Assembly: GCF_030929615.1 (NCBI RefSeq)
Contig: NZ_JAVFVU010000046.1
Location: forward strand, 1 to 51,093
Source: Dyadobacter sp. LHD-138
Lineage (GTDB): Bacteria; Bacteroidota; Bacteroidia; Cytophagales; Spirosomataceae
Reading direction: 5' to 3'
Length of the DNA stretch: 51,093 bases
The notes below the pieces were generated by a model that saw nothing but the letters and a program-made list of their open reading frames with translations, was not told where the DNA came from and ran no database searches. Position numbers and translations under genes: made by a program. How positions within the stretch are numbered: the first letter of the stretch is position 1; each line of letters begins with the position of its first letter. This document shows, piece after piece, positions 8,749-18,076 of this stretch.

Positions 8749-9538
8749 TCAGTAAATTCATCATGTGCACATTAATATCCCACTGATTCGCCACTGGCAT
8801 TTGTGAAAATGGCAGTGTAGGCATATAAGTTGCCGGCCCGAACTCCGTCGTAATGGTCAGTGTCGTGCCATTTTTTTGATGCGTGGCAACCACCTGATCC
8901 CACCAGCCCAGATGCACCTGCAAGGCCTCCTCCCACTCCGGCGCGCGCGGATCATTCACCTGCGGGCCTTCCGGGTGCCCTACCCTGCTGTGAATGTGAT
9001 CGGTATGTTCCAAAGCCAGATTCACCGCGTCGGCCTGATCTGCCAGCAACGACTCGTGTACATTACACCAGTGTGATATATCAAGCGTAATCCGCAGACC
9101 CGGAATTTTTGTTAAATAATTTCTGGTAAGACTTGCAGCAAAAAGACTTTTCCCCCGATGCGTTTCATGAATAATCCGCACACCTGTCTCCATGGAAATT
9201 TTGTCCGCCAGATCAAACAAATGTTTATTTTGATCAAATGTGAAATAGTCCTTCCCCGTTTGGCAGTTGATAAAAACAGGTTTTGCCGCAATCAGATTTC
9301 GCAGGTATTTCTCATAATTGGCTGCGTGCTCGTGAAGATCAGCTTCAAATGACTGCCAATACTGGCCGACCAGCTCAAGACCATGTTTAGCCAGGCAATC
9401 CAGAATTTCCTGTTTTTCCCGCTGTTCAAAAGGCAATGCCATTTCAACGCCGTCGTAACCTGCCGTTTTTACATGCTGGCAAAAAGTATCAAAAGGAAGC
9501 GTATTGCCCCAATGAGGTGCATAAAATTTAATTTTCAT
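8726..9538 (-). CDS. sugar phosphate isomerase/epimerase family TIM barrel protein
   Basis: 270 residues from the ATG at 9538 (the upstream start at 9553 is TTG). The AP-endonuclease 2-like xylose isomerase barrel is recognisable: KFYAPHWGNTLPFDTFC, GYDGVEMALPFE, IIHETHRGKSLF, LRITLDISHWCNVHE, HIHSRVGHPEGPQV and a final ITTEFGP. The His, Glu and Asp residues in these motifs are the expected metal ligands. The protein has no signal peptide and should be cytoplasmic. Such proteins often isomerise or epimerise modified sugars taken up by TonB systems. The substrate cannot be deduced. Its 3' end carries the terminator shared with the esterase-like gene. Confidence 0.88.
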   Translation of the reverse strand: MKIKFYAPHWGNTLPFDTFCQHVKTAGYDGVEMALPFEQREKQEILDCLAKHGLELVGQYWQSFEADLHEHAANYEKYLRNLIAAKPVFINCQTGKDYFTFDQNKHLFDLADKISMETGVRIIHETHRGKSLFAASLTRNYLTKIPGLRITLDISHWCNVHESLLADQADAVNLALEHTDHIHSRVGHPEGPQVNDPRAPEWEEALQVHLGWWDQVVATHQKNGTTLTITTEFGPATYMPTLPFSQMPVANQWDINVHMMNLLKKRYAAK

Positions 9539-9631
9539 ACCCTCAAAATGCAAGTAACATACCTTTTATACTCTTTGGATACCAAAAGAAGATTTAATAA
9601 CTTGGAAAATTAACCACGAATTGCTCAGTTT

Positions 9632-10180
9632 ATGGATCCTGCTGTTCGCAAACATTTTGATGCCCTGTACGTTGACGATGCCAATGTCCGCTATGAAGCT
9701 TTTAAGCATATTATTGAAATAACCCATAGACCGGTAACATGGATTTATGAGATTTGGGACGAGTTATTGAAATTGTTACAAAGCAAGGATAACCACGTGC
9801 GGACAATCGCTGTTCAGCTTTTAAGCAACCTGGCTAAAAGTGACTCCGAAAACAGGTTATTGAACGACTTCGACCAGCTGATCGTCGTAACGAAAGATGA
9901 AAAATTTGTGACAGCCAGACACTCACTCCAGTGTTTATGGAAAATCGCAGTGGTGAAACCCGAATTCCGGGAAATGGTTGTCGGGAAGCTAACGGAACGG
10001 TTTGACGGGGCGATGCAGGAAAAAAACGGGACGCTGATCCGCTATGATATCATTGAAGTGTTCAAAAAATCTTTTGATGTTACTCAGGATTCGTCTCTGA
10101 AAGCTATTGCACTGAAACTGACTGAATCAGAGCCTGATCTGAAATACAGAAAAAAATATGCAGGCTTGTGGAAGAAATGA
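9632..10180 (+). CDS. small HEAT-like helical repeat protein
   Basis: 182 residues, no signal peptide or membrane segment. The sequence is helical, with repeating units such as VRYEAFKHIIEI, NHVRTIAVQLLSNLAKSD and TARHSLQCLWKIAVVKPEFR, spaced like HEAT/ARM repeats. A basic C-terminus ends in LKYRKKYAGLWKK. Proteins of this type are usually binding scaffolds; no partner is evident. It starts at the ATG 9632, about 90 bp from the divergent isomerase gene, and precedes the AI-2E transporter gene by 81 bp on the same strand. Repeat family likely, function unknown. Confidence 0.75.
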   Translation: MDPAVRKHFDALYVDDANVRYEAFKHIIEITHRPVTWIYEIWDELLKLLQSKDNHVRTIAVQLLSNLAKSDSENRLLNDFDQLIVVTKDEKFVTARHSLQCLWKIAVVKPEFREMVVGKLTERFDGAMQEKNGTLIRYDIIEVFKKSFDVTQDSSLKAIALKLTESEPDLKYRKKYAGLWKK

Positions 10181-10261
10181 CCCGACCGCTTCATCCTGCT
10201 TTCAGTTGCCCGTGGTACGCTTTTATTAGACGGGGATTATAGTTTACATTGCATCAAGCCT

Positions 10262-11380
10262 ATGACCAATCTGCCTTCTACTGTTAAACGCGCTATCGAA
10301 TTAGTGGGTTTGTTTACCCTCGGAACCATTCTGGTGGTGGGAAACGATATTATTATGCCGGTTATCATGGCATTTTTTATCAGTCTGGTACTGCTTCCCG
10401 TTTTCAGATTTTTGAGGAACCACCGCGTTCCGGAAGCCCTGGCCATTGTTTTACCCATTTTACTGCTTGTTGTGATGCTGGCCGGCATTGTCTGGTTTTT
10501 CTCCGCTCAGGTCAGCAGCCTGGTCGCTGATTTCCCCCGTATCAAAAGCAATGTCAATAGTCACCTCAAAGCCCTGAGCGACTGGATATCCAGTATCAGT
10601 GAATATTCTGCCAAAGAGCAGGTCGATTTTATCAATAAAAACACGAACGACCTCGTCAGTTTTGCAGGCAAAAAAGCGAGCGGCGTGGCCGTAACACTGA
10701 GCTCACTCTTCGTTTTCGTTGGCTTGCTGCCGATTTATATCTATCTGATGTTGTTTTACAAGGATATTCTGCTCCGTTTTATTTTCATGTGGTTTGAAGA
10801 AGGCCATTACGGCAAAGTTAAAGAAGCCATTTACGAAACTGAAACCATCATCAAAAGTTATTTGATCGGTTTACTGATACAGGTTACTTACATGACCATA
10901 CTTTTAGGCGGAATTTTGATGTTGATCGGTATCAAACATGCGCTTTTAATCGGCGTGATATTCGCTTTCCTGAATCTTATACCCTACGTCGGTGCACTGG
11001 CCGGAAACATTATCGGCGTATTGTTAACACTGACATCGTCCACAGAGTTATGGCCGATTATAACCGTTTTATGCGTGATTGCAGGGGTTCAGTTTTTAGA
11101 TAACAACATTTTGATGCCAAGAATTGTGGGATCAAAAGTAAAGATCAATGCGCTGTTTTCTATCCTGGGTGTGATTATTGGCGGAAGTATTGCCGGTGTT
11201 TCCGGCATGTTTCTGGCGATGCCGATTATCGCAGTGCTAAAAGTCATTTTCGACAGAACGGATATGTTTAAACAATGGGGTGTTTTACTTGGAGATGAAC
11301 GGCCGGCTAAAAGCCCGCTTGTCTTTTCAAGATATCGGAAAAATAGACCAAGCGATACCAAGCCGGGCGTCCAAAAATAA
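10262..11380 (+). CDS. AI-2E family transporter (UPF0118-type membrane protein)
   Basis: 372 residues, with the membrane topology of the AI-2E exporter family. There are paired helices near the N-terminus (LVGLFTLGTILVVGNDIIMPVIMAFFISLVLLP and the following AIVLPILLLVVMLAGIVW), a soluble loop (about 75-145), and a C-terminal helical bundle containing GVIFAFLNLIPYVGALAGNIIGV and the family-typical IVGSKVKINALFSILGVIIGG. Family members include exporters of autoinducer-2 and Na+/H+ antiporters, so the substrate is open. The basic tail (RYRKNRPSDTKPGVQK) is cytoplasmic. It ends 21 bp from the convergent 11402-11710 gene. Confidence 0.9.
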   Translation: MTNLPSTVKRAIELVGLFTLGTILVVGNDIIMPVIMAFFISLVLLPVFRFLRNHRVPEALAIVLPILLLVVMLAGIVWFFSAQVSSLVADFPRIKSNVNSHLKALSDWISSISEYSAKEQVDFINKNTNDLVSFAGKKASGVAVTLSSLFVFVGLLPIYIYLMLFYKDILLRFIFMWFEEGHYGKVKEAIYETETIIKSYLIGLLIQVTYMTILLGGILMLIGIKHALLIGVIFAFLNLIPYVGALAGNIIGVLLTLTSSTELWPIITVLCVIAGVQFLDNNILMPRIVGSKVKINALFSILGVIIGGSIAGVSGMFLAMPIIAVLKVIFDRTDMFKQWGVLLGDERPAKSPLVFSRYRKNRPSDTKPGVQK

Positions 11381-11401
11381 CACAACCATCCGCCATTTCC
11401 A

Positions 11402-11710
11402 TTAAACCACCACGACAATCGACCGGCATTGTATTTCAGTGTTTTGATTGGTGACAATATGGTAAACATCGTCCCGGTGGCTTACGTCTTTTATGCGCTC
11501 ATTCGAAGAAAAAACTGGCTCAAAGACCCGGATTTGTTCCATCAACATCGCACACAAATGTATTTCTAACGGGCCGGGTTCTGTCAAAGTTGTTTCTTCA
11601 TGATCGAAACCGCTTACCACATGGCAGCGCATGTTCAACAATCCTGCTTCCAAAACGGCAAGCAAACTGGATGAACCGGAGCCGACGATACATAGATCAG
11701 TATTAATCAT
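11402..11710 (-). CDS. truncated ferredoxin-NADP reductase-like FAD-binding fragment
   Basis: 102 residues that resemble only the N-terminal part of ferredoxin--NADP+ reductase of the thioredoxin reductase type, as I recall it: TDLCIVGSGSSSLLAVLEAGLLNMRCHVV, then LMEQIRVFEPVFSSNERI and a final SIVVVV followed by TAA. Intact enzymes are about 330-350 residues. The dinucleotide motif has lost its third glycine (GSGSSS), and the usual VGGQL segment is replaced by HEETTL. The rest of the gene is absent because the convergent transporter ends at 11380. It is either a decayed remnant or a small protein kept for another role. Enzymatic activity is unlikely. Confidence 0.6.
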   Translation of the reverse strand: MINTDLCIVGSGSSSLLAVLEAGLLNMRCHVVSGFDHEETTLTEPGPLEIHLCAMLMEQIRVFEPVFSSNERIKDVSHRDDVYHIVTNQNTEIQCRSIVVVV

Positions 11711-11790
11711 TTTGTCAGGACATTAAATAAACCAGTAATTTATCTCTTCCCCCGTGGCCTTTGGCAAGCCACAGAAGAAGAAATTTGATT

Positions 11791-12183
11791 TTACCAAAAG
11801 GCATTCAGCACATTTTCTTTCAGCAGAAAAAGGTCATAAGCACTTTTCAAGATGATTCTGAACTCCGTTTCATCCCAGGGCTTGGTCAGTTTTTTGTATA
11901 TTCCGGAGCCTGAAACAGCATTGTTTAACGGATAGTCTGAGATCAGAATGCATGTGCATTTGCAGTATTTTCGGGAAACCGCTAACAGAAATTTCAACCC
12001 GTCCGTTTCCTCTACATAAAGATCGCTGATCACAATGTGTACAGTATCGTTCAGCAGAATATCAAACCCCTCGGTAGCGGACGACGCGGTAAGAATTTTG
12101 TAATCCCTTCTGAAAATAGCGACGAAAGAGTTGATGTTATTAACCTCCCTGTCTACATAAAGTATGGTCGCTTTCTTATTCAT
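11791..12183 (-). CDS. stand-alone response regulator receiver domain
   Basis: 130 residues with one receiver domain and no output domain. Asp11 lies in ILYVD, the phosphoacceptor is Asp54 in VISDL, Ser82 is in LISD and Lys101 is in KKLTKPWDE. The TKPWD form is typical of receivers related to HD-GYP or hybrid-kinase regulators. It reads leftward 60 bp after the TolC gene of the efflux locus, so it may be co-transcribed. No kinase is adjacent, and the partner is unknown. Its C-terminus has a short extra helix (LFLLKENVLNAFW). Confidence 0.85.
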   Translation of the reverse strand: MNKKATILYVDREVNNINSFVAIFRRDYKILTASSATEGFDILLNDTVHIVISDLYVEETDGLKFLLAVSRKYCKCTCILISDYPLNNAVSGSGIYKKLTKPWDETEFRIILKSAYDLFLLKENVLNAFW

Positions 12184-12243
12184 TGCTCCAACATCCTGAT
12201 TCAGGATTACGCTTACGACAGTTCCTAATTTCGCTCAAACCTA

Positions 12244-13551
12244 CTACATACCCGATTCACCGATCGCTTTTTTATAGGCCGCCTCGCTCACTTTGTATTC
12301 CACTTTGGCATCTATCACACTGCTCAGCGCTTGCTGCCAAAGCGTTTGCGCTTCCAGAACGTCCTGTCCGGTTACCGTTCCAGCCTTAAACCGGTCATTG
12401 CTTAACCGGAGGTTTTCTTCCGCCTGCTGAACAGAAGCATTTGAAAGATGGATGCGGCGGGCAGACTGGTTGAGCTGCAAATATGCATTTTGCGCTTCAA
12501 GCGAGATCATTTCTTTGGTTTCTTCCAGCTCCGTCTGATGTGCCCGGATTTTAAACGCCTGTTCTTTGACCTTACTCGCTTTTTGTCCCCAATCCCAGAT
12601 AGGCACACTCACGCTAACCAAACCCACATAAGACGACATGAAATTTTTGCCGTTTTCAAAGTTCATGTTTGGACCAATACTGGCAAATCCGCTGGCAAGC
12701 AGACCTACGGTTGGTTTGAAATCAGCCTTTAAAAGTTTTTCCTGTAACTGATTTGCTTCCAGTGATTTTTTAAGCAGCCGGATTTCTGCCCTGTTCTCCG
12801 CCGCGTTTAAAAAGTTTTCTGATGCAAGCGGATTAAAAGCGCCAACAACCGAATCGCTTAACATAAAATCAGTGCTGCCGGCCATGCCCATGGTCTGCGC
12901 CAGGCTGAGTTTCGCCATAACCAGTCCGTCATTCGCCTTACCCAGGTTAAGCTCGGTTTCATTCAACTGCACCTGCACCCTTAACATATCATTTTTATAG
13001 ATCATACCGGCATCAAAAGAATTGGTAAGCTCGCCCAGCAAAGATTCAAGTAGGGTTTTAAAATGCCTACCCAGCATAATTTTTTCGTTTACACTGGCTA
13101 CCTGCCAGTATGCTCTTTCGACATTAAACAGCACTTCTGACTCTGTAACGGCCTTTTGTTCTTCATAAATTTCAATACCCTTGTCGGCAGCCTGTTTTCC
13201 GAGTTTGATCTTTCCTCCCGCGTAAATGGATTGTTTTACCATCACAGATGGACTGACGCCATATTCAGGCAAAAGCGCGTTCAACGGTTTTCCGACATAA
13301 AAACCAGCGATGGAACCATCAACCATGGGTTTATCTGCTCCGTTCAGCCCTTCTCTCGCGGCTTTCGCGGCATCAATGTTATATTGGGATGATTTCAGTT
13401 TCTTATTCTGTGCCAAGGCAAGTAACCGGGCTTCTGCAAGGGAAATGCTCTTCTGGGCCGTCACGCCATGTGAAAGTAAAATCACCAGCAAAGCCGACTG
13501 TCCGAACGGCTTGATCATGCGCCGGAATACTTCCGTTTTTAAAAGTTTCAT
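12244..13551 (-). CDS. TolC family outer membrane efflux protein
   Basis: 435 residues with an N-terminal signal segment ending GVTAQ. The long alpha-helical body has two related halves, as in TolC: SLAEARLLALAQNKKLKSSQYNIDAAKAAREG at the N-terminus and the paired GTVTGQDVLEAQTLWQQALSSVIDAKVEYKVSEAAYKKAIG near the C-terminus. It forms the outer membrane exit duct of a tripartite pump. The RND pump gene is upstream on the same strand, with a 255-bp spacer containing a terminator-like hairpin and a second inverted repeat. Expression may therefore be partly uncoupled from the pump. Confidence 0.92.
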   Translation of the reverse strand: MKLLKTEVFRRMIKPFGQSALLVILLSHGVTAQKSISLAEARLLALAQNKKLKSSQYNIDAAKAAREGLNGADKPMVDGSIAGFYVGKPLNALLPEYGVSPSVMVKQSIYAGGKIKLGKQAADKGIEIYEEQKAVTESEVLFNVERAYWQVASVNEKIMLGRHFKTLLESLLGELTNSFDAGMIYKNDMLRVQVQLNETELNLGKANDGLVMAKLSLAQTMGMAGSTDFMLSDSVVGAFNPLASENFLNAAENRAEIRLLKKSLEANQLQEKLLKADFKPTVGLLASGFASIGPNMNFENGKNFMSSYVGLVSVSVPIWDWGQKASKVKEQAFKIRAHQTELEETKEMISLEAQNAYLQLNQSARRIHLSNASVQQAEENLRLSNDRFKAGTVTGQDVLEAQTLWQQALSSVIDAKVEYKVSEAAYKKAIGESGM

Positions 13552-13609
13552 TTTTTGTATCGTTAGAATTTAGCTATCACCTTGATCCTGTCGTTTTTCA
13601 GCGTATAAA

Positions 13610-13641
13610 ATTGTAAGTGGCTTAGCGTGGCCACTTACAAT
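13610..13641. repeat. 12-bp inverted repeat in the pump-TolC spacer
   Basis: ATTGTAAGTGGC (13610-13621) is the exact reverse complement of 13630-13641, with an 8-base loop. No clear T-run follows. It lies about 60 bp upstream of the TolC start and downstream of the hairpin at 13732-13770, so it could be an operator, a second terminator or an mRNA processing structure. Confidence 0.55.
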
Positions 13642-13731
13642 GATGCACTACCTCTTACTACACTCAAAACATGGAAGGCTTATTACATTATTAGTTTAAA
13701 TAGCTTATTTAAAAAAGATTATACAGAATAA

Positions 13732-13770
13732 AATTAAAAGTGACGTGTGTTAAAAACATCACTTTTAATT
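13732..13770 (-). terminator. hairpin downstream of the RND pump gene
   Basis: AATTAAAAGTGA (13732-13743) pairs with 13759-13770, a 12-bp AT-rich stem whose 15-base loop can pair further (TGTT with AACA). It begins about 40 bp after the pump stop codon and is flanked by T-rich sequence on the minus strand. It probably terminates or attenuates leftward transcription before tolC. Confidence 0.55.
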
Positions 13771-13806
13771 AATCATTACCCGTACATATACTTCCCTGTT
13801 CAGCTT

Positions 13807-16800
13807 TTAAACATGTGAAGGTTTGTACTGAATATGCTCACTGTCGGGCGTTGGCATTTCAGGTTCTGGTTGCGGTTTGATGAACCTGTAATATAAAACA
13901 GGCACAACGAATAATGTCAGTATCATCGAAACGATCAGTCCAAATGCAAGTACACTGCCCAGCGGCCCCCACATGGGTGATTTGCTTACAATCATCGGAA
14001 CCACACCAACCGCAGCCGCTGCGGAAGTAAGGAAAATCGGCCGCATTCTGCGTTTTGCAGCAGCAAGTGCAGCCGCCTTCACAGTATAACCATGTTCAAT
14101 GACAAGTTCATCGGCATAATCAACAAGGATAATCCCGTTGCGCACTACGATCCCGATCAAGCTGATAATCCCCATAAAGGCCGTGAAACCCATTGGATTT
14201 CCCGTTACATAAAGTCCTAAAAATGCACCCAGAAGGCTTAGAGGGAATGTGGCAAGGATGATGAGCGTTTTTCCGAAGTTCTTGAACTGGAATAAAAGCG
14301 TCATAAAAATCAGGATCAGACTCACGCCCAGCGAAACACCCATGCCCGGCGCGCTTTCCCCGCTTGATTCAAGTTCTCCGCCGTAACCGATCCTGATCCC
14401 GTCGGGCAGTTCAAGCTTTTCAATTTCTGGCTGAACCTTGGCCATAATCGCAGAGGCTTTTATCCCCAACTGCGCCTCCGACTGAATGGTCAGCGTGCGA
14501 AGCCCGTTGCGGTGCGCGAGTGTTCCTGTATGCCAGGCAGGTACGAGTTCGGCAACTTCTTTCAAAGGTACTTTACCGCCATACTGCGTGCTTAAATAGA
14601 GATTATCCAGGTCGTTAAAATCTTTCCGGCTGGCGTCGTCAAAGCGCAAAAATATGTCAACCGGCTTGTCGCCCTCCCATAAAGTAGAGACCGAATATCC
14701 TTTCAAACCGGCGCCCAGCGTCTGGGTAATTGCCTGATTGGAAACACCCAACCGGCTGGCAACATCCTCTTTTATTTTAAGGCTAACACCCATATAATCC
14801 TGTTCATAGTCGCTCCGTACCCAGTTGGTACCCTCCTGTTTTTCGAGAATCGCGGTAACCTGCTCCGCTACCCTTTTCTGGTCATTCAAATCGTTACCGA
14901 TCACACGGATTTCGATGGGAGAACCAGCCTGCATACTCAGCTGTTTAATCCGGACATAGCCATCGGCAACCAATCCGTCGAACTTACCCAGGTATTCCTT
15001 CACCATTTCATTGGTAGCGTCCGGACTGGTCGTCGTGACAAAGATCTGCGCAAAATTCCTTCTTGGTGTTTCCGGCGCATAAGTCATCTGGAAGCGCGGC
15101 GAACTTGTTCCGACAAAGCTGGAAAGTCCGGCCACACGCTTGTCCTGCTGCAATATCGCCTCAACTTTTTTCACTACATTTTCCGTCGTTGGTAACGACG
15201 TCCCACTTGGCAGCCATACTTCCACATTGAACTGATTTCGTTCGGAGGTTGGGAAAAATTCCTGCTCAACATTTGCGGCCGTCAGGAAAGCCAGCGCAAC
15301 TGAAACTACTGCCGCCGCCATGGTGGATTTTGGCCAGCGGAAACAAAACTCAACACCGATATTAAAAATATTCTGAAGATAATCCAGCAAACTCTTTTTC
15401 ACCGGACGATCACTCACCTTATGCTTCAAACCCTTTTTGATAAACACATAACACATGTAAGGCGTCAATAGCAATGCCACAAGCATGGAGGCGATCAGTG
15501 CCACCGCAATCGTCAGCGGAAGCGCTGCGATAAAGTCTTTTGTAATCCCGTCCAGAAAAAATGCCAGTGGTGCAAATGCAAATATAATCGCCAATGTTGC
15601 CGTGAAAATCGGCAGGGAAAGCTGGGTAGCCGATTGCCAGGCCGCCGTCCATGGCGTCACACCTTCGTCCAGCTTTTCAATATAATTGTCAACTACAACA
15701 ATGGCGTTATCTACCACCATCCCCAATACAATAATCAGCGCAGCCAAAGTCACCTGATGCAGCTCTATCCCCATGATGTTGATCACACCAAAAGTAATGG
15801 CAATGGAAATGGGTGCCGCAACCGATGCAATGGACGCAACCCGGAAAGGAAGGAGAAACATCACGACCAGGATTACGGCCAGAATGGCGATCCCGAACTC
15901 CACCATAAAGTGGGAAATGCTATCTCCTACCACCTGAGGCTGATCCACAATGGTCGTTACTTTCACGTCTTCCGGTAGCGTTGACTGGATTTCCTTAATC
16001 TTATCCTGCACAATATGACCGAACTCGACAATGTTATTGCCGGGCTGCATTTCGATGCTTAACATCATCACTTTATCTTCACCCATACGGATATACGAAG
16101 AGACCTCTTCGTACCGTCTCTCAATTTGCGCCACGTCCTTCAAGCGGACCACCGTTCCGTCAGGGTTGCTGTACACAATCTGGTTTGCAATATCGGCTTC
16201 CGTCCTGTACTGACTGTTCGCGAAAATCGGGATATTGTTAGCCGCGATCGTAAGTTCACCGGAATAACCCGTCACGTTCTGCATTTGCAGCGCTCCTGCC
16301 AGCACCGAAACATCAAATCCGTACTGACGTAGTTTGGCATTATCTACTTTTATATAAATCTGCTGTTTCTGTCCGCCTGAACGGTTAATTTTGGAAACGG
16401 TTGGTATTGTTTTCAAGCCATCTTCCAGATCATCCAGATACTTTTCAATTTCAGCATAATTGCGTTTTGAAGACGACACGGTGATCATCTGCGCCACAAC
16501 ATCGCCAAAATTACTATTGACAATCGGCCCTAAAACGCCCTGAGGAAGCACAGAATGCATGTTCATGTTCAGACCATGCTGTAAAGTCGACCAGAATTTC
16601 TTCCGGTCTTTCACACTTGTATGGAGTTCAACCGTGATAAAAACCTGTCCATCTTTGGTGGAAGATTTTGTCTTTTCTTTCCTGATTTCCTCAAATGAAA
16701 ACAGATATTGCTCAATCTTGTTGGTCACCTGCTTTTCCATCTGGATTTCATCCGCGCCCGGATAAAAAGCCATGACCATCGCCACGGGCATATCTATTTT

Positions 16801-16929
16801 CGGATCTTCGCTGCGCGGCATGTTCAGCAGCGCATTTATTCCGAGCAAACCCAGAAGTACGGTCACGACAATCGTCACCCGCTTGTACTTCATAGCCGCT
16901 TCTATAAAATTCATTTTATGCTTTTCCAT
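13807..16929 (-). CDS. RND efflux transporter permease (AcrB/HAE-like)
   Basis: 1040 residues, the normal size for an RND pump. A first helix follows the start, then the periplasmic porter domain with MPRSEDPKIDMPVAMVMAFYPGADE. A block of helices includes VTLAALIIVLGMVVDNAIVVVDN, whose Asp residues are the expected proton relay of transmembrane helix 4. A second periplasmic domain follows, then the C-terminal helix block with NPMGFTAFMGIISLIGIVVRNGIILVDYADE. It is a proton-driven inner membrane pump working with the adaptor upstream and the TolC protein downstream. The substrate (drug, detergent or other) cannot be told from sequence. Confidence 0.95.
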   Translation of the reverse strand: MEKHKMNFIEAAMKYKRVTIVVTVLLGLLGINALLNMPRSEDPKIDMPVAMVMAFYPGADEIQMEKQVTNKIEQYLFSFEEIRKEKTKSSTKDGQVFITVELHTSVKDRKKFWSTLQHGLNMNMHSVLPQGVLGPIVNSNFGDVVAQMITVSSSKRNYAEIEKYLDDLEDGLKTIPTVSKINRSGGQKQQIYIKVDNAKLRQYGFDVSVLAGALQMQNVTGYSGELTIAANNIPIFANSQYRTEADIANQIVYSNPDGTVVRLKDVAQIERRYEEVSSYIRMGEDKVMMLSIEMQPGNNIVEFGHIVQDKIKEIQSTLPEDVKVTTIVDQPQVVGDSISHFMVEFGIAILAVILVVMFLLPFRVASIASVAAPISIAITFGVINIMGIELHQVTLAALIIVLGMVVDNAIVVVDNYIEKLDEGVTPWTAAWQSATQLSLPIFTATLAIIFAFAPLAFFLDGITKDFIAALPLTIAVALIASMLVALLLTPYMCYVFIKKGLKHKVSDRPVKKSLLDYLQNIFNIGVEFCFRWPKSTMAAAVVSVALAFLTAANVEQEFFPTSERNQFNVEVWLPSGTSLPTTENVVKKVEAILQQDKRVAGLSSFVGTSSPRFQMTYAPETPRRNFAQIFVTTTSPDATNEMVKEYLGKFDGLVADGYVRIKQLSMQAGSPIEIRVIGNDLNDQKRVAEQVTAILEKQEGTNWVRSDYEQDYMGVSLKIKEDVASRLGVSNQAITQTLGAGLKGYSVSTLWEGDKPVDIFLRFDDASRKDFNDLDNLYLSTQYGGKVPLKEVAELVPAWHTGTLAHRNGLRTLTIQSEAQLGIKASAIMAKVQPEIEKLELPDGIRIGYGGELESSGESAPGMGVSLGVSLILIFMTLLFQFKNFGKTLIILATFPLSLLGAFLGLYVTGNPMGFTAFMGIISLIGIVVRNGIILVDYADELVIEHGYTVKAAALAAAKRRMRPIFLTSAAAAVGVVPMIVSKSPMWGPLGSVLAFGLIVSMILTLFVVPVLYYRFIKPQPEPEMPTPDSEHIQYKPSHV

Positions 16930-17029
16930 TTACAAGTACGGATTTTTAGATAATAGGATTCCAGCCATCCCAGAGAAGATTCTGAAATGAAAATCCTGCC
17001 GATCAGGAGATTCCGGTTAAGATTTTTTG

Positions 17030-18076
17030 TTATAAACTGATGGCCGCACCATCTTTCAGCCGGGTTTGCCCGGCAATCACCACCTGGTCTCCAAACTTCA
17101 ACCCTTCTGAAACAACGATGTCATTTCCCTGAACACCACCTGCGGTAATTCTCCTGCGCATCGCTTTCTGATCACTGCCAGCAACAAACACATAGGTAAT
17201 ATCGTCTGCATCCCGGATCACCGCCGAAGCCGGAATCGTAATCGCTTCCACTGACTCACCGGTTGCAATCTTGGTTTGCGCAATCATACCGGGCAATAAC
17301 CTCCCCGCCGGATTTCCGAGCTGTACTTTTACCGTATATGATTTTGTCGCCGGATCCGCCTGAGGGTTAATGATCGTGATTTTACCGGACAACTGCTGAT
17401 TTAACGTTGAGATAAAAACGCTGGCCGTTTGTCCTTTTGAAATCTTACCGATTTCACTTTCCGGTACGGTCACACGAGCATAAACCTGGTCAGTTTTGAT
17501 AATGGTAAAGACCGGAACACCAGGCGCTGCCATGGCTCCTTTTTCCAGCGATTTAACCGTAATGATGCCCGACATCGGCGCATACAATTTCGTATCATGC
17601 ACCCGTTTGACCGCGAGATTTTTATTCGCTTTCGCCTGTGCAAGTTTCGTTTTGATGTCTATAAAATCCTTTGCCGGCAAACTTCCTTTTTGATACAATC
17701 CATTCAAACGGTTGAACATATCCTCTGCCTGTTCCAGTCCCGCGCTTGCAATGAGCAGCGCGTTGTCGTACTCCGTTGCATCAATGGTTGCCAAAACTTG
17801 CCCGACGCTCACCTGCTGGCCTTCATTTACTTTTACTGCACTGATCGTACCGGGCACGGCAAAACCGATCTGAACCGAGTTATCTGCCTCAATGGTTCCC
17901 GAAAAACTGAATTCTTCTTTCAATCCCTGACTGCGGATTTCCTGAACGGATACTTTTACAGCCGATGGTTTGGTCTTCTTCTCTTCCTTGGCGGCACAGC
18001 CCGACAAGAAACCTGTAACAGCCGACAATAATAAAATGGATAGTATGGGCTGACTAATAAATCTGTTCCTTTTCAT
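17030..18076 (-). CDS. RND efflux periplasmic adaptor (membrane fusion protein), lipoprotein
   Basis: 348 residues from the ATG at 18076; the upstream start at 18118 adds 14 residues with no signal character. The signal ends in a clear lipobox, FLSGC, with Cys27, so it is lipid-anchored. It has the HlyD/AcrA layout: lipoyl-like half motifs (GTIEADNSVQIGFAVPGTISAVKVNEGQQVSVGQVLATID and, after the hairpin, LYAPMSGIITVKSLEKGAMAAPG), an alpha hairpin (about 100-165), a beta barrel and a C-terminal membrane-proximal domain. It is first of the adaptor-pump-TolC set and 100 bp from the pump gene. Confidence 0.93.
   Translation of the reverse strand: MKRNRFISQPILSILLLSAVTGFLSGCAAKEEKKTKPSAVKVSVQEIRSQGLKEEFSFSGTIEADNSVQIGFAVPGTISAVKVNEGQQVSVGQVLATIDATEYDNALLIASAGLEQAEDMFNRLNGLYQKGSLPAKDFIDIKTKLAQAKANKNLAVKRVHDTKLYAPMSGIITVKSLEKGAMAAPGVPVFTIIKTDQVYARVTVPESEIGKISKGQTASVFISTLNQQLSGKITIINPQADPATKSYTVKVQLGNPAGRLLPGMIAQTKIATGESVEAITIPASAVIRDADDITYVFVAGSDQKAMRRRITAGGVQGNDIVVSEGLKFGDQVVIAGQTRLKDGAAISL

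Noticed and set aside
11089..11469. 126-codon minus-strand open frame
   Set aside because: It lies antisense to the 3' end of the AI-2E-type transporter and overlaps the reductase-like fragment; its translation is a shadow.
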